Origin: Verrucomicrobiota bacterium
Lineage (GTDB): Bacteria; Verrucomicrobiota; Verrucomicrobiia; Limisphaerales; JADLHS01
Assembly: GCA_025360895.1 (NCBI GenBank)
Contig: JANYBF010000495.1
Location: forward strand, 1-6,408
Direction: 5' to 3'
Length of the DNA stretch: 6,408 nt
The position numbers and the translations under genes are program-made. The notes below the pieces were generated by a model. It did no database searches. It was not told where the DNA came from and saw only the letters and a program-made list of their open reading frames with translations. Shown piece after piece: positions 1-6,050 of this stretch; the stretch's first letter is position 1; each line of letters opens with the position of its first letter.

Positions 1-246
1 GCCCTGATAGCCGACGCGGACCTCGCATTTGATTTCCTGCGATTCGAGCGCTTGCAGGCTGCCGCCTTCGAGCACGGTGATCTCCAGCGGCCCGCGCCGG
101 GCGGCGAAGGTCAACACATTAGAGGTGGATTTGCCGCCGCCTTTCCACCACCACCCGCCAAGGACGACTACCGCCAGCACCGTCACCACCCAGCGCCAGC
201 GGGGCTGGCGGCGGACAAAGTTTATCGCATTATTGAGCTTTGGCAT
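1..246 (-). CDS. Efflux periplasmic adaptor (membrane-fusion, HlyD/MacA-like), N-terminal part
   Basis: Only the first 82 codons are present; the gene continues beyond the left edge. The product is likely the inner-membrane-anchored periplasmic adaptor that links an inner-membrane pump to the TolC-like channel encoded just upstream. Visible are a basic N-terminus (MPKLNNAINFVRRQPRWR), one membrane anchor at about residues 18-34 ending in GGWWWKGGG, and then the start of the adaptor fold: a first beta strand at about 45-60 (ARRGPLEITVLEGG) followed by SLQALESQEIKCEV, the typical lead into the biotinyl-lipoyl-like domain. The ATG lies inside the 3' end of the TolC-family gene (17-base overlap), so the two are probably translationally coupled. 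A GGGAGG ribosome-binding site 9 bases upstream supports this start. The style resembles adaptors of MacB-type ABC exporters as much as RND pumps; the pump gene is outside the window, so the class stays open. Confidence 0.85.
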   Translation of the reverse strand, partial: MPKLNNAINFVRRQPRWRWVVTVLAVVVLGGWWWKGGGKSTSNVLTFAARRGPLEITVLEGGSLQALESQEIKCEVRVGYQG

Positions 247-1933
247 GTTTCGGATCCTCCCACTGGCCATTTTCCTTGATGTAAAGAATGCCCATGTTGT
301 TCCAGAATTGGAGCCGGGCAATCGTATGCGTCACCAACGCCTGCACGCGCTGGTTCTGCGATTCATTCAACGCATTTTGCGCATCCACTTGATCCAGAGC
401 GTTGGCGCGGCCGAGATCGGCCCGGAGATTTTGTTCCTCGACGCGCCGCTCGGCGAGTTTCACGCCGATCTCACTAATTTCATAATTGCGCTTGGCCGAA
501 TCCAGCGTGCGCCAACTGTTCCGGACCTCGAGCTTGATGTCGTCCTCCTGCTGGACAATGGCCCGCGCGGCGCGGTTGCGGTTGATAAGCGAGGAACGAT
601 AAGCATCGCGCTCGGCCTGACGGTCAAAACCGGGATCAATCTTTACGCCTACATCCCAGCGGTAGCGTTGCAGATCCGGAAAACTGAAATTGAGGTTGGG
701 ATTGCTGTAGGGACTGACGTTGGCGGTCAGGTCCACGCTCGGCTTCAGGAAATTGACCGCCAAGTCCACCCGGCGCACGCTGTCCTCGAATTGATCCTTG
801 GTGTTCAGGTAATCCAATCGCGCCGTCAACGCGACCTGGATCGAATCGTCCACGCTGATTTCCGGATGCCGGATTTGCAACGCGCGTAGGTCATCCTCGT
901 TGAGCACGATTTTGGCATCCACGGAAAGCCCCAGTTGAATCTTAAAAGTATCAAGAGCCTGATTGTAGTTGCGCACAGCGTTAATCCAGAGTCCCTCCGC
1001 CGAAAGTTCCTGTTGTTCGAGCCGGCCCAAATCCGCAGTCGTGATCCGGCCCTCTTGGACCATCGCGCGGGTGCGCTCGGCATTTTTTCGGGAACTCTTA
1101 AGAGTGAGGAAGTTATTCTTCGCCGCGTCGCGCAGGCCCAAGGCGCCATAGTAGGCGGTGGCGATCTGCACGCTGAACTCCTTGCGATAGCGCGTGAAAT
1201 CCCGCAAATCGTAGAGCAATTGGTGCTCGGCGGTGAGCAGAATATCCGCCTCCGCTTTGAACCCCGCATTCCGAAGCATGGGCCGAAAAAACGTGGCACT
1301 GAGCTGGGAGGTCGTGACGAGCCGCGGATCACCCGTCACGAAGCGAATGGCATCCGCCGTGAACGCCGCAGTGATCCGGCCCACGTCACGAATGAGCCAA
1401 TCCACGCCGATCGTGCCACCCGCAGAGACCTTGGCTTCTTCCACGTACGGGTCATTCAGCACCGGCTTGCCCGTAATCCCGTCGATATTGTCCGTCCTTT
1501 GAGCGGCATAATCCACATCAGCCGAAGCGGAGAAGAGCGGCGCAAACTGATGCCGGGCCAGTGTGAGGGCGAGCCCGGAAAGATAGAGCTGCTCTTTGCG
1601 GGATTGATAGCTGCGGTTGTATTTGACCGCCAAATCCAGCGCCTGCTCCAGATTCACGATATGCGCGCCGACTTCCCGTTCCCCGTCCCGGCCAAGGAAC
1701 TGAGGCACGTCCGTGGCGACGGACAGCCCATCAAGTGACAACGTGTTGGTCTGCTCAATGGTAAAGCGCGGATCCATATCCGGCACCAGCGGCGTCTTGG
1801 CTTGGATGGCCCCGTAGGCAGACTTGTCGGCGGACTTGCGATAATAGTTCGCCGTGCAGCCGGTCAGCGCGAGCAGTAAACAAAGCCCCGCCCACCACCC
1901 GTGTCGCGCTAACATTCTTGCCACTGGGAACAT
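230..1933 (-). CDS. TolC/OEP-family outer-membrane efflux lipoprotein
   Basis: A 567-residue outer-membrane channel subunit, expected to form a trimeric barrel plus periplasmic tunnel that exports substrates together with the adaptor encoded next. The N-terminus is a lipoprotein signal: a hydrophobic stretch WWAGLCLLLALTGC with lipobox LTGC and lipidated Cys26. A 65-residue spacer follows, then two OEP repeats, at about residues 92-335 (opening NLEQALDLAVKYNRSYQSRK, with FFRPMLRNAGF at 215-225) and about 357-552 (opening ISVDDSIQVALTARLDYLNT, ending in the helical VEEQNLRADLGRANALDQVD segment). Internal duplication and Ala/Gln/Leu-rich long helices are characteristic of the family. The length is somewhat above the usual 420-500 because of the spacer. 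A second ATG at codon 7 (1915) would also leave a good signal peptide; neither start has a clear Shine-Dalgarno. It is the first gene of a minus-strand operon. The substrate cannot be inferred. Confidence 0.92.
   Translation of the reverse strand: MFPVARMLARHGWWAGLCLLLALTGCTANYYRKSADKSAYGAIQAKTPLVPDMDPRFTIEQTNTLSLDGLSVATDVPQFLGRDGEREVGAHIVNLEQALDLAVKYNRSYQSRKEQLYLSGLALTLARHQFAPLFSASADVDYAAQRTDNIDGITGKPVLNDPYVEEAKVSAGGTIGVDWLIRDVGRITAAFTADAIRFVTGDPRLVTTSQLSATFFRPMLRNAGFKAEADILLTAEHQLLYDLRDFTRYRKEFSVQIATAYYGALGLRDAAKNNFLTLKSSRKNAERTRAMVQEGRITTADLGRLEQQELSAEGLWINAVRNYNQALDTFKIQLGLSVDAKIVLNEDDLRALQIRHPEISVDDSIQVALTARLDYLNTKDQFEDSVRRVDLAVNFLKPSVDLTANVSPYSNPNLNFSFPDLQRYRWDVGVKIDPGFDRQAERDAYRSSLINRNRAARAIVQQEDDIKLEVRNSWRTLDSAKRNYEISEIGVKLAERRVEEQNLRADLGRANALDQVDAQNALNESQNQRVQALVTHTIARLQFWNNMGILYIKENGQWEDPKHAKAQ
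256..261 (-). promoter_or_regulatory. Ribosome-binding site of the adaptor gene
   Basis: On the minus strand GGGAGG lies 9 bases before the ATG at 246, inside the coding region of the upstream TolC-family gene. It is one of the few strong Shine-Dalgarno matches in this window and fixes the adaptor start inside the overlap. Confidence 0.7.
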
Positions 1934-2206
1934 TCCGATAATGGACTGGTACGGCGGACCGCTTGTTCATTTTTGGCCCCGACCCGACCGGTCAGCGGAT
2001 GAAACACCGGTACCGGCTTTCGGTTGCGCGGTCGGCGTACGAACCCGCCCGCCTTGGATTCGACACCGCCCAACTCGAAACGTCACGCAAAAACGGGGCT
2101 GGCGCGGCGATTTGGTTGTCGCCCGTCAGGTTTCCGGCCGTCTTTTCTGCCCGCCATTCACGTCCCTTCTCGACTCTGCGGCGGTCGGTTGGTAATTTCC
2201 GCGCCC
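1934..2206. promoter_or_regulatory. Divergent intergenic region
   Basis: This 273-base gap separates two genes reading outward (efflux operon to the left, M50 protease to the right), so promoters for both must lie here or within flanking coding sequence. I could not identify a convincing -35/-10 pair on either strand. It contains a perfect 10-base palindrome CCGGTACCGG at 2007-2016, with two nearby ACCGG-containing segments (1996-2001 and 2006-2010), which might be an operator but could be chance in GC-rich DNA. Open frames here are short and have no protein-like composition. Confidence 0.4.
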
Positions 2207-2854
2207 ATGGATTCAAGTGTTCTCATTGACGGATTGATCTACTATATCGGGCTAGTCGTGCTATTGACGTTCCATGAGTTTGGGCACGCGTGGATGGCTT
2301 CGAAGTGCGGAGACAACACCGCCAAGGATCAGGGCCGATGCTCGCTGAACCCCCTCGTTCACATTGACCCGATTGGCACCGTGGTCATGCCGTTGCTGAT
2401 GATTTTTCTTTCTTCGAGCATCGGAGGCTTCCTGATCGGCTGGGCCAAGCCGGTGCCGGTCAATCCCAGCAACCTCCGCAACCCCCGCATGGACGATATT
2501 CTGATCTCGCTGGCCGGGCCGTGGATGAATTTATTGCTCGCGGTGGCTTTCATGGGCCTGGCGCGCATCGGATTCATGGCGGGTTCGGAAACCATCGCGG
2601 TGCTTCTGGTTCAAACCGCCCGTCTTAGTCTGATGTTGTGTTTTTTTAATCTCATCCCGATTCCGCCCTTGGATGGCTCGCATGTCGTGCGGAGTCTGAT
2701 TGGGATGAGCTACGAAACCTACTACCAGATCGCCCGCTACGGCTTCATCGCGGTGATCATTGTCATTCAACTGCCGTTCGTGACCAAATCGCTGCAGTAT
2801 GTAACCAAAACCTCCTTGTCAATCATCGGCAGTTGGTTCGGTCTGGCGGTCTGA
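2207..2854 (+). CDS. Site-2-type M50 family zinc metalloprotease, minimal form
   Basis: A 215-residue integral-membrane protease of the S2P/M50 class, expected to cleave substrates within the membrane. The catalytic HEFGH motif lies at residues 23-27 (His23, Glu24, His27) in the first membrane helix. The family's conserved NPLVHIDPIGT is at 48-58 and GWAKPVPVNP at 78-87. Asn148-x-x-Pro...PPLDG ends in Asp156, the third zinc ligand, and all catalytic residues are intact. About five or six hydrophobic segments are present. No PDZ or CBS domain is attached, so it belongs to the short YwhC/SpoIVFB-like group rather than RseP. The frame stays open upstream to an ATG at 2024, but that extension is Arg/Pro-rich and unlike the family, whereas the ATG at 2207 puts the HExxH helix at the usual place. 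No clear Shine-Dalgarno is seen. It is the first gene of the plus-strand run, 102 bases before the first GYF gene. The substrate is unknown. Confidence 0.9.
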   Translation: MDSSVLIDGLIYYIGLVVLLTFHEFGHAWMASKCGDNTAKDQGRCSLNPLVHIDPIGTVVMPLLMIFLSSSIGGFLIGWAKPVPVNPSNLRNPRMDDILISLAGPWMNLLLAVAFMGLARIGFMAGSETIAVLLVQTARLSLMLCFFNLIPIPPLDGSHVVRSLIGMSYETYYQIARYGFIAVIIVIQLPFVTKSLQYVTKTSLSIIGSWFGLAV

Positions 2855-2945
2855 CGCGGCACTTGGGACGGGGCCGGCTTTCCGCGCTTGCTTAAGCCCG
2901 CCGACCGGGATAGGCATGGGCGAGCAAAGTGACGCTTCAGCCAGC

Positions 2946-2949
2946 AGGA
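2946..2949 (+). promoter_or_regulatory. Ribosome-binding site of first GYF gene
   Basis: AGGA lies 7 bases before the ATG at 2957. It is a moderate match that supports the start at MYKTIG, which also coincides with the start of the GYF_2 module seen in the two paralogs. Confidence 0.5.
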
Positions 2950-2956
2950 TTTCACC

Positions 2957-3472
2957 ATGTATAAAACCATCGGAGCGGACGGACGGGAATACGGTCCGGT
3001 CAGCGGAGATCAATTACGTCAGTGGATCACCGAAGGCCGCGTGAATGCCGACACGCAAGTGCTGCCCGAGGGCGGCGCGGGTTGGTTGCCACTCCGGGTG
3101 TTGCCGGAATTTTCAGCGTTGCTCGCTGGCGGATCAACTCCCCCACCTATTCGCTCCCACCCGGGCCAACTCGGTGGGATGCCATTGCAAAAAAACAATC
3201 CTTTCGCGGTGACCGGCCTGACCCTGGGGATTTTTTCCGTCACGTTCGGTTTGTGCTGTTGCTACGGGCTGCCCTTCAACCTGCTGGGCATCATCTTCTC
3301 CCTCATCGGCCTGGCCCAAATCCAGAAACACCCCGACGCCTATTCCGGGCGGGGCCTGGCCATCGCCGGGCTCATTTGCTCGATTGTGAGTTTGACGCTG
3401 GCGGCGGCGTTGATGACCATCGGGTTTGCAATGAGCGGGGACCAAATTCTGAACGCGTTGAAAAAGCTCTGA
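2957..3472 (+). CDS. GYF_2 domain + DUF4190-like membrane protein
   Basis: A 171-residue protein of two parts. Residues 1-55 are a GYF_2-type module (MYKTIGADGREYGPVS, then QLRQWITEGRVNADT, then GWLPL and LPEF). Such modules resemble eukaryotic GYF domains that bind proline-rich peptides. A proline-rich linker (about 58-78, containing TPPPIRSHPG) leads to a membrane domain at 80-157: NPFAVTGLTLGIFSV, a CCCYG patch at 100-104, GLIFSLIGL-type helix with NLLGIIFSLIGLAQIQ, then GRGLAIAGLICSIVSL. That order, including a short polar turn with PDAYSGRGLA between helices, matches the DUF4190 family. The tail is short (GDQILNALKKL). The GYF module should face the cytoplasm if the N-terminus is inside, since no signal peptide is present. 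It shares its module with the genes at 3915 and 5287, and its stop overlaps the next start. The function is unknown. Confidence 0.88.
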   Translation: MYKTIGADGREYGPVSGDQLRQWITEGRVNADTQVLPEGGAGWLPLRVLPEFSALLAGGSTPPPIRSHPGQLGGMPLQKNNPFAVTGLTLGIFSVTFGLCCCYGLPFNLLGIIFSLIGLAQIQKHPDAYSGRGLAIAGLICSIVSLTLAAALMTIGFAMSGDQILNALKKL

Positions 3473-3894
3473 TGCCCGAAAACCTGCCACGCCTGTCAAA
3501 ACGAACTGGCCTTGCCGCCGGATTGAGCGCCGGCGGCTTGCTCGCGGTGGCGGTGCTGTTTTTCTTTGACCCGACCCGCAGCCCGATCTATCCGGGGTGC
3601 CTGTTCCACCAGTTTACCGGGTTGAACTGTCCCGGCTGCGGTTCGTTGCGCGCGTTGCATCATCTGACGCACGGCGAGTTTGCCGTCGCGTTCTGTTGCA
3701 ATCCCCTGTTGATCGCCGGGCTGGCGCTGCTGCCTTGGTTCTTCATCCGCCGACCAGGCGGGCGGCACGCGGCCGTCCCCCGCCCTGCCCGCTGGGCGCG
3801 ACCGGCCATGGCTTGGGCCGTTTGCGCCATCGTGATTCTATTCGGCGTATTGCGCAATGTGCCGGGGCCGGCCTTCGCCTGGATGTCACCGTGA
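3472..3894 (+). CDS. DUF2752 membrane protein
   Basis: A 140-residue small membrane protein with the hallmarks of DUF2752: an N-terminal helix (about 13-32), FDPTRSPIYPGCLFHQFTGLNCPGCG at 32-57, SLRALHHLTHGEF at 58-70 and a CNPLL helix start at 76-80, followed by a second helix to about 92 and a third at 112-128. Conserved Cys43, Cys53, Cys56 (a CPGC pair) and Cys75/Cys76 lie with several histidines near the membrane surface, which could suggest metal binding or a disulfide; this is inference. The ATG overlaps the preceding stop codon in a TGATG junction, so it is probably translated by coupling with the GYF/DUF4190 gene. The upstream part of this frame (back to 3022) is out-of-frame translation of the previous gene. 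No biochemical role is established for the family. Confidence 0.88.
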   Translation: MPENLPRLSKRTGLAAGLSAGGLLAVAVLFFFDPTRSPIYPGCLFHQFTGLNCPGCGSLRALHHLTHGEFAVAFCCNPLLIAGLALLPWFFIRRPGGRHAAVPRPARWARPAMAWAVCAIVILFGVLRNVPGPAFAWMSP

Positions 3895-3914
3895 ACCCTT
3901 AACCCAACTAAATC

Positions 3915-4868
3915 ATGTATAAAATCATCGGAGCAGATAAAAAAGAATACGGCCCGGTCAGTGCCGAGCTATTGCGCGAATGGATTCAACAAGGCCGCGT
4001 CGGCGCTCAGACGCTCGTCCAAGCGGAGGGCCAGACCGATTGGCGGCCCGTGATCGCCTTTCCCGAATTTGCCGAGGCCCTCGCGGCCAAATCACCGGCC
4101 TCCCCGCCGCCGTTTGCGTCCACCGGAGTGGCCCCAGAGATTTTGGAACGCGATTATGATTTGGACATCGGCGGGTGCATCAGTCGCGGCGGAAGTTTGC
4201 TGCAGAACAACTTGGGCCTACTGATCGGCGCAACGCTGATTTATCTCGGTATCGAGATCGCCTTCAGCTTGCTCGGCGCCATTCCGCTCATTGGCGCCAT
4301 CTTTTCGCTGCTGAATCTTTTTGTGGCGGCGCCACTGATGGGGGGGCTTTTCTACGTCACCCTGCAAGCAATCCGCCGGCAACCTGCCACCGCCGGGGAT
4401 GTGTTTGAAGGATTTCGCCGGGCATTCGTTCAACTTGTCCTCGGTTATATTGTTTCCACCATTCTTACCGGGCTGTGCTTGATTCCCGCAATCATCGTGG
4501 GTTTGGTCACGCTGTTGCCATCGCTGACCCATCACCAGGAACCCAGCCTGAGTGCAATCTTAACCACCGGGGCCGTCGGGTTGGTTTGTTTGGTGCCATT
4601 GATTTTCCTGACTGTGAACTGGATGTTCACCCTGCCGCTGATTATGGACAAGCGCATGGATTTCTGGCCGGCCATGCAGACGAGCTGGAAAATGGTCCGC
4701 AAACATTGGTGGCAACTTTTCGGCCTCATCCTCTTGGTGGGATTGATTAACTTTGCCGGGGTCCTGTTGTGTTGTGTCGGCCTGATTTTCGCCATGCCCC
4801 TTGGCTTTGCGGCTATGATGTACGCCTATGAAACCATCTTCTCCGCAACGCCGTCGCAAACCGCTTAG
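3915..4868 (+). CDS. GYF_2 domain + polytopic membrane protein (DUF975/YciC-like)
   Basis: A 317-residue protein. Residues 1-57 form a GYF_2 module nearly identical to its neighbours (MYKIIGADKKEYGPVS, REWIQQGRVGAQT, DWRP, FPEF). A linker with PASPPPFAST (61-70) leads to ERDYDLDIGGCISRGGSLLQ (78-97), the amphipathic lead-in common in this architecture, and then about six hydrophobic segments (roughly 100-122, 124-146, 172-200, 214-240, 266-283, 284-303). The block WPAMQTSWKMVRKHWWQLFG (251-270) followed by CCVG and an AYE near the end is typical of multipass proteins in the DUF975/YciC/glycerophosphodiester-phosphodiesterase membrane-domain group; no phosphodiesterase catalytic domain is present. 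It starts 20 bases after the DUF2752 gene and has no evident Shine-Dalgarno. Its last 41 bases overlap the next gene. Family assignment of the membrane half is by resemblance only; the function is unknown. Confidence 0.88.
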   Translation: MYKIIGADKKEYGPVSAELLREWIQQGRVGAQTLVQAEGQTDWRPVIAFPEFAEALAAKSPASPPPFASTGVAPEILERDYDLDIGGCISRGGSLLQNNLGLLIGATLIYLGIEIAFSLLGAIPLIGAIFSLLNLFVAAPLMGGLFYVTLQAIRRQPATAGDVFEGFRRAFVQLVLGYIVSTILTGLCLIPAIIVGLVTLLPSLTHHQEPSLSAILTTGAVGLVCLVPLIFLTVNWMFTLPLIMDKRMDFWPAMQTSWKMVRKHWWQLFGLILLVGLINFAGVLLCCVGLIFAMPLGFAAMMYAYETIFSATPSQTA

Positions 4869-5211
4869 CGCCACCACCGCCCGCAATGCCGCCCTCGTCA
4901 ACCAACTGGCCACGCCCGGACTCGGAACCCTCATGGCCGGGCGGCTGGTCGCCGGGATCGGCCAGCTCATTCTGGCGTTGGCGGGATTTGGGTTCATTGT
5001 GGTGTGGTTCGGAGCCTTGCTGCGGCAGTATTACGGTCTGATCACCGGCGATGTGCCAGTGACACCCACCACTTGGCTTGCGCAGGTCGGGGCCGGACTT
5101 TTCATCGCGGCGTGGTGGTGGTCACTCGTGACCAGTGTCAGCCTGCTTCGCGAGGCGAAGCGCAATGCGCCTGCCGCCTTCGCGGAAGTCCCGCCGCCGT
5201 TGATCAGATAG
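4828..5211 (+). CDS. Small two-helix membrane protein, proline-rich tail
   Basis: A 127-residue protein that I cannot place in a named family. It has a basic N-terminus (KPSSPQRRRKPLS), a conserved-looking NQLATPGLGTLMAGRLVAG segment (25-43), a first membrane helix (about 42-65), a short loop with QYYGLITGDVPVTP, a second helix (about 84-107, containing AAWWWSL) and a tail ending in AEVPPPLIR. The Gly-rich GLGTLMAGR...GQLILALAGF pattern recalls the TM2-type helix pair but lacks the HxFY signature. The ATG lies inside the end of the preceding gene (41-base overlap), implying coupled translation. There is no other ATG in this frame before the first helix, so I kept this start. The PPP tail resembles the proline-rich linkers of the adjacent GYF proteins and may be a ligand for them. 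Confidence 0.75.
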   Translation: MKPSSPQRRRKPLSATTARNAALVNQLATPGLGTLMAGRLVAGIGQLILALAGFGFIVVWFGALLRQYYGLITGDVPVTPTTWLAQVGAGLFIAAWWWSLVTSVSLLREAKRNAPAAFAEVPPPLIR

Positions 5212-5235
5212 GGGTCAACTTCAGGCTGGCCTTTT

Positions 5236-5268
5236 GCCGCCCGCGACGGAAAATGCCTCCGTGGCGGT
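5236..5268 (+). other. Hairpin in the leader of the TM2 gene
   Basis: Within the 75-base gap before 5287, CCGCC (5237-5241) pairs with GGCGG (5263-5267), and ACGGA (5246-5250) with TCCGT (5258-5262), giving a 10-pair stem with a 4-base bulge (CGCG) and a 7-base loop. No T-run follows, so it is not a standard intrinsic terminator; it might protect the RNA end, slow translation or be chance. It ends 9 bases before the Shine-Dalgarno. Confidence 0.35.
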
Positions 5269-5276
5269 TAACTTTC

Positions 5277-5283
5277 GAGGTGA
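5277..5283 (+). promoter_or_regulatory. Ribosome-binding site of GYF/TM2 gene
   Basis: GAGGTGA lies just before the ATG at 5287, with 6 bases between the GAGG core and the start. It is the strongest plus-strand Shine-Dalgarno in the window, suggesting that this gene is translated independently of the overlapping pair upstream. Confidence 0.65.
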
Positions 5284-5286
5284 GGC

Positions 5287-5745
5287 ATGTATAAAATCAT
5301 CGGCAGCGACGGCCAGCAATACGGCCCGGTCAGCGCGGAGCAATTGCGCAGCTGGCTCGGGCAAAATCGGGTCAACGCCCAAACATTGATCCAACCCGAA
5401 GGCGCGACGGAGTGGAAGGCGGCAAGCACGTTCCCGGAGTTCGCCGGTGACCTCCGGCCCGCCCCGCCGCTTACGGCGCCACCGTCGGTGAATCTTCCAG
5501 CCAGGGCGTCGAACAAAATCGCGGCGGGTGTTTGTGGGATACTCCTCGGCTCGTTGGGCGTCCACAAATTCATTCTCGGTTACACCGGCACGGGCGTCAT
5601 CATGCTGCTGGTGACGCTGCTGACCTGCGGCATGGGTGGCATCGTAATGCACGTCATCGGCCTCATCGAGGGCATCCTTTACCTGACGAAGTCGGATGAG
5701 GAATTCGTCCGGCTCTACGTGGACGGCCGGAAGGAATGGTTCTAA
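5287..5745 (+). CDS. GYF_2 domain + TM2 domain membrane protein
   Basis: A 152-residue protein. The N-terminal GYF_2 module covers residues 1-56 (MYKIIGSDGQQYGPVS, EQLRSWLGQNRVNAQT, EWKAAS, FPEF). A proline-rich linker (58-71, PAPPLTAPPSVNLP) leads to a TM2 domain at about 76-134: NKIAAGVCGILLGSLGVHKFILGY, with the family's LG-x-x-G-x-HKF-x-L-G-x-x-x-x-G signature at 87-103, then a second helix TGVIMLLVTLL with CGMGG, and a third GLIEGILYL. The conserved-looking acidic tail SDEEFVRLYVDGRKEWF closes the protein. TM2 proteins have been linked to membrane or envelope roles in diverse organisms, but no reaction is known. It has its own strong ribosome-binding site and lies 15 bases before the dehydratase gene. 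It is the third GYF_2 paralog in 2.8 kb. Confidence 0.92.
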   Translation: MYKIIGSDGQQYGPVSAEQLRSWLGQNRVNAQTLIQPEGATEWKAASTFPEFAGDLRPAPPLTAPPSVNLPARASNKIAAGVCGILLGSLGVHKFILGYTGTGVIMLLVTLLTCGMGGIVMHVIGLIEGILYLTKSDEEFVRLYVDGRKEWF

Positions 5746-5760
5746 TCCGCCAGCAACCCC

Positions 5761-6039
5761 ATGCCAAAACTCACTGCCATCCAAATCAAGTCTGCGCTCG
5801 TCACGGTGCCGGACTGGAGGAAAACCGGCGCCATCATTACCCGCACCTTTGGTTCCAACGATTTCCCCGCCGCCATCCGGTTCGTCAATGCGGTGGCGCG
5901 GCTCGCGGAAAAAGCCGGGCATCATCCCGACATTGATATTCGTTGGAACAAGGTGATACTCACGCTCACGACCCACAGCGACGGTGGACTCACGGAAAAG
6001 GATTTCAAACTCGCGCGGCAGTTCGACCGGCTGGCTTGA
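5761..6039 (+). CDS. Pterin-4a-carbinolamine dehydratase (4a-hydroxytetrahydrobiopterin dehydratase)
   Basis: A 92-residue cytoplasmic enzyme that dehydrates 4a-hydroxytetrahydropterin to the quinonoid dihydropterin in the recycling of pterin cofactor used by aromatic amino acid hydroxylases. The core EKAGHHPDIDIRWNKVILTL (50-69) followed by THSDGGLTEKDFKLARQFD (71-89) is diagnostic. His54, His55, Pro56, His72 and Asp81 match the active-site His61, His62, Pro63, His79 and Asp88 of the mammalian enzyme with identical spacing. Length is normal for bacterial forms, which are stand-alone. The ATG is 15 bases after the TM2 gene, with no clear Shine-Dalgarno, so co-transcription is likely. No phenylalanine hydroxylase is in the window; as in many bacteria the pterin partner is unknown. 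The symbol phhB is used for Pseudomonas homologs, but the context here does not support that name. Confidence 0.95.
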   Translation: MPKLTAIQIKSALVTVPDWRKTGAIITRTFGSNDFPAAIRFVNAVARLAEKAGHHPDIDIRWNKVILTLTTHSDGGLTEKDFKLARQFDRLA

Positions 6040-6050
6040 TGAGCGGGAGA

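Noticed and set aside
29..1738. Two long plus-strand open frames (29-889 and 935-1738) opposite the TolC-family gene
   Set aside because: They are antisense to a well-supported gene, their translations show no domain or signal, and long antisense frames are expected from the GC-rich codon use.
1938..1943. CATTAT on the minus strand as a -10 box of the efflux operon
   Set aside because: It lies only a few bases before the first ATG and no -35-like hexamer is found at suitable spacing.
2007..2016. Palindrome CCGGTACCGG as a regulator-binding site
   Set aside because: Short palindromes of C and G are common by chance in such DNA, and there is no second matching full copy; mentioned only within the intergenic entry.
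2024..2206. A 61-residue N-terminal extension of the M50 protease from an upstream ATG
   Set aside because: The extension is Arg/Pro-rich without membrane or targeting features, and the ATG at 2207 puts the catalytic HEFGH helix where short M50 proteins have it.
2888..2927. Possible hairpin after the M50 gene (TTGCT/AGCAA with GCCC/GGGC)
   Set aside because: The stem is 5 plus 4 pairs with an internal loop and an 18-base end loop, and no T-run follows; too weak to call a terminator.
3022..3471. Upstream part of the open frame that contains the DUF2752 protein
   Set aside because: It is an out-of-frame reading of the GYF/DUF4190 gene; the DUF2752 homology begins only after the ATG at 3472.
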